Shown piece by piece: positions 14,301 through 26,300 of a stretch of DNA of 64,000 bases. Under the pieces are notes generated by a model that was not told the DNA's origin, made no database searches, and was given only the letters and a program-made list of their open reading frames with translations. The first letter of the stretch is position 1, and every line of letters begins with the position of its first letter. The stretch covers positions 5,828,001 through 5,892,000 of the forward strand of contig JBAJFE010000014.1 of NCBI GenBank assembly GCA_037903355.1, read 5' to 3'. Position numbers and translations under genes: made by a program. The stretch comes from Trichuris trichiura. Its lineage: Eukaryota > Nematoda > Enoplea > Trichinellida > Trichuridae.

Positions 14301-17300
14301 AGCTCGTTAAAGCAAAGCGATTTTATGGCGTTTAAAGAAAAAGCATTTTACTTTCATTTTTTCTTATATCTAATGGCCTGGACTCTGATGGCAAACCCAA
14401 CTGGACAAGCGCAGTGCCACTGATATCATTACCTCGTAGCTAGACTCCGTAATACCAAGCTTTGAAGGATAACTAGTTATGATAACCGTTCCAGAGGGAA
14501 TTCAAGGGCGCAGGACGGATACGAGGCTAGAATATAGGCTATTTGGCCTTTTCCATAGGGTAACCTATATAACGCGGTGTAACGCTTAAAATCTGAGACG
14601 AATTAACCGCAGGTAACGAGGGCCGACTGTGCTAGCTTTTGCTGGAAACTGGACGACAGGATAATGCGACCTGAAAATCACACCAGTAAATTTAAAATAA
14701 TGGTTTGACTCATTTTTATTGTCGGCTACGTCCTTCTAGTAAGATGATTTTTGTATTTGGACAATTTGGCCACCTTAAGGAAACGGATAGCTTCAGCAAA
14801 AACGTTTAAAACGCATCTGTTATCGTATGGTGTGTCACAAGTGATTGTACGCTAATTGGCCTCGGTAAGTTTCACAAGAAAAGGACAGATTCTTGCTTAG
14901 GGTTAGGCAGCAGCACAACATTCGGATTTTTCTCTTTTCATGTCGGCCGGTAGTTAGTGCGGCAACATCAGATGGAAAACCGAACAAACTGAATACCTGC
15001 TGAGGAATTGCGGCTGCTGGTGTCACTGAACCGGTCAGTGGCCCTTGCAGAAAAAATGAATGTGAGGGATGAAAGACCTGTGCATGAATTGCTGGCACGG
15101 GGAGCACAATGAAGCAGTAGTGGCGCAAGCAGGAGGTGCGGTGATTGACCCGCTGAAAACAGGGGGAATTGCAGACTGCATTGTTCAGTTGTGTATTGTT
15201 CAGGTAATCCGATAATCTGATTATCTCCCCTAATGTCCAACTAATCAGATTATCAGATTATGCTCCCTTTGATGTTGTCGCACCAAATTCCGGCCGACAT
15301 GAACGGGGAAAGAACCCAACATTCTGCTATAATGACTTTCTTCATTCCAAAGGTTGGTGTTGAGTTATAAACAGGCGGGGTGGTCATATGTCCACAGGGG
15401 TCGCGAGGCAGGTCACCGGTTGGCCGTGAATCTGTCATTCTCCTACTGACAGAGAACTGACAAGCGCAGCGTGGGGGAGCGCTTCCGCTTGGGGTGACAG
15501 GAGGGTGTGCCGAGAGCGTGGGCTGCTGCAACGGCATGAATCGAGAGAGCGTGACGAGCAGTTGGCTAGAGCGTTTGGGGCGTGCGGCGGCGTTTGTTCT
15601 CTTTCTCTGTCGTTGGCGGTGTTCGTATTGTTGCGTACCGTAGGGAGAGAGAGATTCGTGTTGTGTAGGTACAATAAAGTGTTTGGCAACCCTTTTCTGC
15701 GTGCGGTTGTCGACTGCGTTTACTACATTTTGACATTAAACTCTCCTAGTACATTCCGTACCGCTTCTTTAGTAATAAGCCGTTATACTGCGTTTCTTAT
15801 GAGTCAGTCTTGTTTGCGCTATTACAAGTTGCCAAACAGCTTCAACCGACATGAAGATTTTCTCCATGTCAATGTTCCTCACCCCTTTTTACTAGGTACT
15901 CAAATTTCTGAACCTTACTACGAAAATCGTTCCATTTTTTACAGCGTTTGGAAACCACTAAACACGCAGGCGTAACGCCTGTAAGTAAGGCATCATGCGT
16001 GCCTGAAGTATTAGGTTTAATTTAAAACACTGACAGACAAAGAATTTTATAGAAAGACCATGAGATTGGACATTGCAAGAAATTATCAAATCGCTTAAGT
16101 ATGGAAATCATCTTTCTGTTTTCTTGCAGTTTGTCACTGCCGGAAGTAGACGAGGTTAAGATAGCTCGAGTTCAGTTTTTACCTAGGCACCCCCAAACAG
16201 CACGTCCCTCAATTACAGTGAACTGATTACGTTGCAGAGCAGCTTTGGTCTGACTAACACGTTCAGCCAGGCTCAGGTGGCGCAGATTAATAGGGTATTA
16301 ACGTGGCGCAGTCAGGTCAACGGCGCAGAGAGCTACTGTTTGCGGCTGTCTTGATAAAAAGGCTCTAAGTAACGAAAACAATAATAAGCCACGCGATTAA
16401 ATTCCTAGAAGCTGGATGCTTACGCTTACTTAACACTTTCGTTCATTCCGAGATCCAGTTGAAGGTAGTCCGCTGGGCAATCTATGTCAGCTGTTTTCAT
16501 GGTGATTAGAAACACTTGATCTTGATTAGGCGTTTCAAAAGTCCAGGTGCATTGAATGTTGGCAGGATACTTCTGCGGAAAGTTAAGAGAACGCACTGAC
16601 TGTTCAGCTGACACCTCAGTCCTTGTGCAATTTGCTAAATAACACTTTGTAAAGAGCGAAACAACATAAATTAATTTCATTACATTTTTCACAGAATTGA
16701 CCATAGAAGGGCTGCTCACATGAGCAAGACGATTTGCTCGTTGGATCATCAAGACAAATTCCTTTATGCAAGCAGTAATTTTCAGGGCAGCTTCTGTCTA
16801 AAATTCGCCATAATATGAAACGTGCAAACGTTTTGTATTGCATAGCCGAGTAGTACTGCAAATAGACATTCTTAAACTTCTTGACTGGACTTTGTCAAAA
16901 TAGAAAACTAAGCGACTAGCTAATGTTATCTCGATTTAAATTATCTGTCTAGACTGACTAGAAAGTTTACTAGCAAGGTATACATAGGCTAGAAATTCTG
17001 GACAAAGAACTGAAAGAAAGACGACTAACAAAATGTGAATACATGCGCTTAGAACATCCGGTTAGAGCTTCCAGCAATCATGGATGATAAATAGGAGAAG
17101 TGCTTTGCATAGAATTTCCATGAAGAATGTGCTGGTATTTTTATATAGAATGAAACAAATGAAATTCAAAAGGATAATTCACATTACTCAGGAACAGCAG
17201 AAATTGTGGTTCTTAATCAGCACGTGAGAGAAAGAGAGAGATTTATTTAATCAGGCAGTTGTACTCCTGCGAAAACTTTTGTTTTCAAATATTCACTATG

Positions 17301-20300
17301 GTACGTGGCTTGCGTCTAACTGGTAATGGTATTGTTCTTACCGAACTGGCAAGCAGCACCTGTATACCGTTGGTTGCAAAGGCAGCAGCCACCAGCAGGC
17401 TCATTCGTGCACACACCTCTCTCTAGACACGGTGAGTTGTCGCAATAATCAATCACTACACAAAATGGAGGTGAAATGTGGTATTACTATTAAATCAATT
17501 CCTACGAATTACCTTCTTCACAATTCGCTCCAGTATACCCGATGTCGCATTCACACCTGTACGAATCAGCAGTATTGACGCAGTTAGAATGAGGTGGGCA
17601 TTTATGAATGATGCAACGGTTATAAACTGGAGAAGTTTTAACATATAGAAACTAAAAGGAAGATCGGAAAATTACGCTGTCGAAAATGAAGGCGAAATCC
17701 TGTCGACTGAACTGATGAATCCGTTCTAAATAGCACGGTTACTACGTTTTGCTGCGACGTTACGGTTGAAGATTCATTCCCACAGGCACTATAAAAAAGT
17801 CCTGGCGATTATTTCATGTCAACACGTTGGTAACCAAGTATACATTTTGAGCTGTTTATCCATGCTCAAAGACATGGAGTCATAGATAAGCAACGCATCG
17901 TAGCAGTACCCGATCGCGTTGGCATCTTCCAGTCGCATGTATAAAAGTTCGAATAAAAGCACTGAAGCATTATCTGCAATGAAAGTGACGGCGAATTTCT
18001 GGTTTGGTAAATATAGCTTCGGAAAATCTGGAGAAGTCAAATAACCAGATTCGGCTGTAATAATCTTAGATAGGGAAATGTCTGAAATGGTCCAATTGGC
18101 AATCGTATAAAGTCGATTTTCATTAATAGAAATACCGAATGTTTGTTCTAATCTCCACTTGTTTTCTGCATTTTTGTCTGAGGTATTGCTTTTAGAACCT
18201 TCAAGCACAGCCAAGCTTTCAACACCGTGATCCGCTATACCGTCTGCAATATGCCAAGTTGGCTAATCATTTTGCTAGTCCGAAAAGGCATACCGAATTT
18301 AGAGTCCCAGAGCATCTCGAACCGTAGACCTCCGTTTTTAGAAGCATTTTTACCGATCAAAACAACTGTTACCAGCTTCGTCTGAAGGGACAAACCAAAC
18401 GGCTGATGGCAAAATCTGATGAAAGAAACATGTTTTCTCCTTTCTTGCTCTTTTTACTAATTTTAAATAAGAAGTTGGATAAAGTAACTTTCTTAACTAT
18501 TAGGACCGCCCTCAGTTAACTGTGTTTAATGTCCAAAAATGTTTCGTACACTTAACGTTTTTCTAAAAACGAGTTTTTTCATCGCCAAAAAAGAAAGAGC
18601 GGAATGGTTAATCACATCTGCTTTTACAAGTAGGATAACATTTCTCACTCAACGTATGCACTCATTAATGACGGCCCATCCAGACGATGGTGAAATATAA
18701 AAATGCCCTTGGTCCTAGCATTTTCAAGGATAACATGGATCAGTGGTTAGCTAAAGCATCCCTTTATTTTTGGAGATATTCTCTGACTTGTTCAGAAGTT
18801 TCTTTTAACTGAAACTGGGAGGAATTTAAGACTTACCTTCCCAATGTTTTACCACTGTCAGCAGAACCTTCGATCAGTTCAACGTAGCCGTGGCTGCATA
18901 CATCAGGTGAACTGTCAAATTCAAGTTGCGAAAACTTGAAATCAACTTTCCTCTCAAAACCAAAATTTATAGTAGTTGAGCAGTTCCCTTTTCGATAAGA
19001 ATTTCTGTGGAATAATCTTCCGTTCAGCTGACTGATTATTTTCCAATCACAGATTTCTGAAAATAATATAAGTGCGATGAACGAACAAGTGCTCATCTGT
19101 CAGATGAGAAGACAAGTAATTTTAAACATTGGATGTTTCTTAACGAATCTGAGGGTTTTCGTAATGGAATTCTTCTTAAGGCTTTTTGTCTCGCCCGTTG
19201 TTGGTTTCTGAAATAACCGAAGCAAATGCCCTCCCAACGAATTGATGAGCAGTTATCAAGGAAAAATTCAGAACAATCTTACACTTTCAGAGCTTTCGGG
19301 ACCAACCTTGTCCCGTCTTCAGCAATGATGGTAATGCATTGGCACCATTGGGCGTTACTATCATTGCTAAAGACGGGACAAGGTTGGTCCCGAAAGCTCT
19401 GAAAGTGTTAAGTTTGTTCTGAATTTTTCCTTAATTACTCATTCATCCGTTGGTAGGGCGTTTGCTTTGGCAATTTCAGAAACCAACAACGGGCAAGACA
19501 AAAAGCCGTGAGAAAAATTCCATTATGAAGGCAAGTAATTTTATCGTTAAAAATGTAAAGCTAAAACGTGTCCGCTAATCCAGGGATCCAACACATAGCA
19601 AGAGGTTAATTATGAACACCAATAAAATGACATAAAACAAGCAACCAAAGTGCAAGTTAACTTGAAATTCAAAGGTACCATTGCTGTACGAGACCATAAT
19701 TCCCGTTTATTTTTCCGTGTAACAAAAGACCTAAAATGGAAGATGGTTTTATTTTATCTTGAGTTCGACAACGACTGAGTGCATAAATTGAATTTACAGC
19801 TTTTGCGATTGGGAGTCCGGAGAGGGACGCTCTCCAATCCTAGTATATTAATGACAAACCTGGCCTGATGGCTCCAAAGATTCAGAATTAACTTTGTACA
19901 CGAAGTATTTGTGTTTTCGTCAGCAAACTCCTGAGCTATCGTCTGGTCAAATATAGTTTCATTATCACAGGGCAACGAACCGAAAACTATCAAAAACTGG
20001 AGCCATTTTTCTTTTTTTTACAGTGAAGGAAACCTATTCTTATTAAATCGTTCAATGTACAAAAAGCGAAGCCTTCGGGTGTAACGATGACCCGTTCTCA
20101 GCGCAACTTTGTCATTCGCTGAGTCTGTCTTTATTGTTTGCAAGCTCCTTCATGCGACTAGCTTTTTGGCAGGGATGTCAGCTGCCAGCTCCATCTTGAG
20201 CCGCTGATCGTCAGTCTCGCCTTGTCGTTCAGGGAGTACGCGAGCGCTGTCCGATGGGCCACAGCACATAAATTACAGCAAGTAAGCATCAATGAGCAGA

Positions 20301-23300
20301 CAAATGCATTACACGTCGATTTTTAAACAATACAGGTATCAATTTTCTTTGCATCTGAGCTTCATTCTTTGCTCCATCCTATTCATTGTACCCATCGATA
20401 GTGTCCTTCGCACACTTTAATTCACGGTTATGGTTCGACTCAAGAGCTTCGTTTTTCGAATATTAGACAATGTAGTGGGAAAAATTTTCTTCACTTCCAA
20501 AGAAAAAGAAAATTTATCCAATACTACTTAGGGAAGCGAAATTATAGACTGGAGTCCATAAATTGAAATGTAGTAAAACTTCACTAGCTTGTTATGCAGA
20601 AACTTATTTAACAAAGTCTATGGGCCGATACAGTTGTATATAAAACATGCAAGACCAGCTCAAACTCACCAAATTCGTCAGCAGACTTATAGGCGCATGA
20701 AGGGCCATATAGCCCGGGAGGACAACGATTCCACCGAATGGAAAACATAAACACTTCTGCAGGTTCAGAAAGAATATTTTCATTGTTCAAAAATGTGATA
20801 ACCAAACTGCTTCCATAGGAGGTAACTTTTTGTGCATGCTTTGCTCCAAAACGTAATCTGAAGCAGAGAAAAAAGCATAAAACGTGGTTCGTAAAACAAC
20901 AGTTTCCTTACACTGCCAAATCTTTTGACTCCGTGCAATAATTTTTGTTGCCTTCGCTTATCCTAATCGTTTGGTTGCGGCTGAGATTGAGGAACACAAT
21001 TTCAACTGTTACGTGGGTCAGCGTTGCGTCTTTTGAAAGTAAACTCCACTGCGCAATCTTCATAGAGCTGTTCGCTCTAATTACTGCTTCAGTATCAATG
21101 ATTTCATGGTGAACAGCTTAACATGAGTACAAATACCAACCACTGCAATAAGCTAGAAAAGCATACTTTCTTCACACAGGCGACCTGTAAACCCAGCTAA
21201 GCAGATGCAGTGAAAACTACCATAATCTATGAAAAAATCACGCTGAAGACTTCCTTGTTGACTACCTTACTTGAACCCTCATTACCGTTTACGCATAAGC
21301 CATTATTGTTACAAGGAGATGACAGGCACTCATTAACATCTATAAATGAACTACAGAAGTGCTAAAATGCCTACAGAACTTTTCTGACCTATGTCACAAA
21401 ACTTTCCGGTAAATTCCGGTGGGCATAAGCAACTGAAGCCCCCCATTTTCATCTGACACAGGCCACCGTTGTCGCATTTGACATGTTTGCACAAGTTGAC
21501 CACTGAAAAATAGTACTTCCTGAAACTGTCATTTCACTGAAAGGGTTCACCTTCGCAATTGGGTCCAACGCTGTTGGAATCACATATGCACTGCAGCTCG
21601 TCGCGTGGTGTTACCACACAGGCAGAATTTGTTGGACATCGCTTGTCTAAGCATTTTTCATGTGCTTGAAATGTATGCATAGTTAATCATTGCTCTAGCA
21701 GAGACCCACTTACTGGCATTCCATATGACTTTAAAGCCGTATCCTGATATGGAACTGTCTGAAGTGAAAAGTAGCGACACGGAACTACCAAGGCGCTTGC
21801 TCTTTACGGAAATAGAATGATTATTCAGTCTTCCGCATGCACTGGAAACACGTCATGGAGTAACAAAGTGGCAGAATTTGCAATAAACCTCAGTAAGAGT
21901 TCTGCTCCACTGTTTTCACCGCTGTTAAAAAACTGAAGTAAACTGTCCGTCAAAAGTGCACTCACAGTACTCATATATTTTGAGCGAATCATAAATGCAT
22001 TTTCCTGGAACTCCTTCGATGTCCATTTCAGATATTCGAAGAGAGATAAAATGGTGTGAAGGTGCAGTAATCTTCCAGGAGCAGGTACGGTTGTTTGCAT
22101 ACTTGTTAGGAAACAGTGCAGTAGTAATTACACCAGAAAGGCCATCCAAATTGTATTTACAAAATTCTAAACGGTGGAAGTATCAGTTAGTTCCTATGCG
22201 TGAAACATAGGTTAACACAGATTCCTTATCGCTTTAAGAATAATCCTCCCGAACAGGGAAACTAATTAAAACGGAGTCAAAAATATGACTGTGCTATGGT
22301 CTCAGACATTCGAGAGGGTCAGATACTCATTTCCACAAGTGCATTTTGTTCTTTATCTCACATTAGAAACATGCAGTACGATAGTTTTGCAATGCTGCGG
22401 TGCTGCAGCGAGTTGCACCACGGTCAGTCACACGTTCACCAGTATGAACAATCAATAGTCTGCACGGAAATGTGCTGCCCACCTTATTTGGACATTCAGT
22501 TTTGGGGCTCGCCATTTCATTGCGTTTAAAAATGTAAGTAACTGATAAACAAAGTTCCATTCTACCAGTAAAACTGGGCTCCTCTGCCAACGCTTTTGGC
22601 AAGAAAGCCTCATTCGAAAGTTTCAACAAAGATTCTGGGATTGAAAAAATTGTAAGAAAATACTGAAGCTTCGAAATAAGCTACAATTAGAGCTAAATGA
22701 AAAGGATATTCATTAGATTACGAACTTGAATTTCAGGGCTTTCCAATGAGGATCAGATGAAATTAAAAGAAAAAATGTTTCAGAAGAACGAGATGAAGGA
22801 AAAATTATACCTGAAGCAAAAAGAAAACTCTCAGGGAAAAGCTGCCTGCGGCGTTTACTACGATGAGCAGTCTCTTATGAATGTTAGAAGAAATGGACAT
22901 CATTTGTTAGTGGGTTGCAAAAACTAGCAGAGGGATTCAAAATGCTCTCGCTTGGTACGGAGAAATATGTGAAGGCAAGAAAAACCGCGTACAAATAAAA
23001 CTGTTGCCATCTTGATGCAGCGCATGCTAGCTAGTCTATCACTCGTCACCGGAACCCCTTCTTCCACTCAATGAGTTAAGATGGAAAAATGCATTCCTGA
23101 AACTGCTGCAGCAACGCTTTTATCATCTAGCAATTTCAGGTGTGTTCCCTGAGTATTGTTACTGTGGAGTGTGCTCTGATATAAGCATGGACGATTCCCA
23201 CATGTGATATTCTTTCTTGCTTCTACAAAAAAATTGCTCTATTATAAAGCAGGCTTGTATGAAAAAATTTTCAGTGACCGCACGCTGAAGTGTTTTGTCC

Positions 23301-26300
23301 TTGTTAAGAGAGGCACCAGTAGCCTGACTTTCGACAGGTTCTAGTATTCTGTATGGGTCATCTGCGCTTTTTTGTAACACTTTTACCGTTGTGGTTCACC
23401 CCTGCCAATGTTGAAATTGGTTGGACACGATCCGTTCAAATTTTATCGTAAGCCCAAGCATAAAATGACATCGAGCCAATGTAGGGCTACTGAACAGCTG
23501 CAGTGAAATTTCCGTATTCTTGTTCACCATCAAATGCGCTAGCTATACTTCTGAACTTATTACTGGTTTCAATTAAGAATCAATAGCTTAAAGAGAAATG
23601 TTATCCTGACTCAGGAAGTTCTCAGTGCAGGTAATTCCTATATAACGCGTGAGCAAAGTTGCTGGAAAATCCTGGAAAATCTCGTCACATGTTTACTTGA
23701 TGAAACTTTCAGGAATCACCATATTCCTGCCTTCCCGAATGAAGATGGGAACCCTTGATTCCTGAAAGCTTCACCAATTAAACGCTTAATGAGTAGTACC
23801 TCCGCATCAACATTATGATTTTCCACACACTCGTTAGAAGAAGTTCCATTTTTAATGCTGTCTCTTTCTCAATATTTTAATCATGCGCACCACTGATGGG
23901 TAAAAAACAGGAGTTCACCCGGAAATCTGCTCATACCTATCAGTATCTCTATTTCTCCATCCACTATACAAAATTAATATTACTTGGGACTCTATTATGG
24001 TCTAATAGACAGGGCACTTGATTTATGCAATCTTGAATTTTTACGCTCAGAGCTTTATCACAGCATAATATATTTTAAAAGTGGTTAGTCTCTTTCTTTC
24101 TTAAAGCAAGCCATTCACCAAAGACTTCACAAATGTATTCCCCAAGAAAGCGACCATGCGAACATTTCACGACTTCTTTTACCCTACCCTGCAGCGTTAG
24201 GAGAAAAGTTCCTATATGTCGGCAAGATTTTACGTTTCTGCGTCTTCTTTGTAAGTTCTCAAATTTAAGCCTACTTTTACATAATGACAAAATTGAAGTC
24301 CCTTTAACCAAGAAAACAGGAATAATTTTTGGAATTGAAAGCGCCTGCTCTGCAGTTTATATTAAGGAAACGGGAAGCACAGTATCACACAGATCTGAAG
24401 AGCACATGAAACACTTAGGCACCTGTGATAACGTGAATAGCAATCTACAAAGTGACAACGCTAACGTGCATCATGGAGGGCTTCCAAAACTTAAACGCTC
24501 CATCGATCCTGGCAAAGCCTTAAAAGCATCGGCAATGGCAGGACATGTGGCCGCTGCCATAAGGTCCATTGTCCACAAAATTTCAGAACAAAAACTTAGC
24601 AGTTTCAGAGCTTTCAGGACCAACCTTGTCCCATCGTCAGCGATGATAGTCATGTTACATTATCATTACCACATTACCATTGTCGCTGAAGACGGGACAA
24701 GGTTGGCCCCGAAACCTCTGAAACGGCTAAGTTTTTGTTCTGGATTTTTCTTTAATAACTGCTCATCCATTTGTTGGTAGGGCATTTGCTTCAGTTTATC
24801 TCAGACATTATCAACGGGTAAGACAATGCGGTAATAAAGAAACTCCATCATGGAGACTTTAACGTATTGGATTTTGGATGGTTGCTACAATATGTGGCTT
24901 GAAGGCGGTTGACAGTTAACATGTCAACGGAATAATATTTACATCCCACACTTTAAAATGCTGACAGACTCAATTTCATATTGTCACTTGTTATATTCAT
25001 TAGTTTTTACTGCTGAGAACAGGCTACGGCTGGACCCGAAAGTTCCAGAAAATAAAATGGGTGTTTCAAAAAAATAGGTCCTACAGTAAATTACCGTATA
25101 TCAAGGCGTATAAGAACTCCTCCCTACTTTAGTGAAGAGTGGTAATGATTGGCCCAATTACGGCGACGCTGATTGCTTAAGTCTAGGGCAATTCTGATTA
25201 GCCAGTTTCCTGTCAATGTTAATCTTCCATCCAATTGAAACTGTTTTACCTCAACTTCAGCGCGAAAACTGACTAATTGGAATTGACCTAGACTTGAACA
25301 ATCAGATTCGCCGTAACTGGGCCAATCATTAACACCCTTTACTTACGTAGGGGGAGTTCTTATACGCCGTGATATACGGTAATTTTACCATGAAGATTTA
25401 TGAACTCATTGCTAAATGCTACGTATTCAAAGCTACAGGCAATGCAAGAGATTACACGTTGTGCAGAGTGCCTAGGCAATCTATAAAACGCTGAAAATAT
25501 TTAAACAACGAAAGACAGACAATAATTCATACATTTCGCAAGCATTCTGTAAGGTGCCACAGGGCAAACCGGCAAAACATTCAGTAGAGTCTTTCCACCT
25601 GTGCCCCTATAAGCCTACAGTGGCGACACCTAGGGGACAAAGTAGGTTGGTTTTCTCTACTTTGCCAGCTATACACTCTTTACAACCTGCCTTATTTAGG
25701 CTAGCACAGGACAAGATGGCAGACAAAAACACAAAAAACTGATCATAGAACTTCGCCTGCTATCGTGTTCCGCCCTAGACAAAGTTTGAGGCAAGGAATA
25801 AAGACAGTGCAGGGCCAACATGGCGAGAAAACAGCACACGTTGCCCAGCAAGAGTCACCACATTAGGCCTGCTGAGTCGCAGGTGACAAGGCCATGAAAT
25901 GTCCCCACTGCTAATATGCGATTCATAGTTTGCTTAAATACTATTCGCCCTTTTAGAGCAGTGCTTCTCATAGGGAAGAGCTGAGAGATTCCAGGGGGCA
26001 GCGGACGCCAAAGAGGCGATTGGGAGCGGTGGACGCAAAAGGCGGTAGCTGGGGAGGGGGCAGTAAGGCGCTGGTGGGACGGTGAGGAATCAGGAGGCAC
26101 TGAAGGACTGGGAGTTCAGTACCCGCCCCCCAAAACGTGTGCCCTAAAAGCGCAGCTGCGCTGCGCCCGTAGGCGCCGCAACTGTACTGAATTCAACTCT
26201 GTATCGTTAAAACATATCTGCTATTAGTGACTCCGCTGAACCGGGGACGCTCGGTCATATCTGGAGCAAAACTGATAATAGCGATGGTACATGACGTGCT

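Larger units (their letters stand above)
19161..19527. repeat. Fold-back (inverted) PLE-type terminal repeat
   Basis: Two arms of about 160 nt are near-perfect reverse complements, with the centre near 19,344. Each arm contains one hammerhead-like hairpin (19287-19323 minus; 19365-19400 plus) and the same outer text (TTTCTGAAAT... / ...GCAATTTCAGAAACC). The left hairpin has an intact core; the right has CUAAAGA instead of CUGAAGA. The same family occurs at 179-462 and 24578-24760. Confidence 0.85.
24578..24760. repeat. Fold-back repeat directly 3' of the PLE endonuclease
   Basis: The arms (GAACAAAAACTTAGC...TTTCAGAGCTTTC and GAAAC...GGCTAAGTTTTTGTTC) are reverse complements around a short AT-rich centre at about 24,650-24,680. 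Each arm carries a hairpin of the hammerhead-like family. It is the same family as 19161-19527. Its place just after the endonuclease end links the fold-backs to Penelope-like elements. Confidence 0.8.

Noticed and set aside
15253..15975. GC-richer frames on both strands near 15.3-16.0 kb as a host gene
   Set aside because: No domain, frames overlap each other on opposite strands, and the block looks more like an LTR or repeat.
22363..22629. Minus-strand frame with several Cys, considered as an EGF
   Set aside because: Cysteine spacing does not fit EGF in any frame and no proper splice sites frame it.
24471..24653. Minus-strand 60-codon frame
   Set aside because: Shadow of the PLE endonuclease and fold-back on the other strand.
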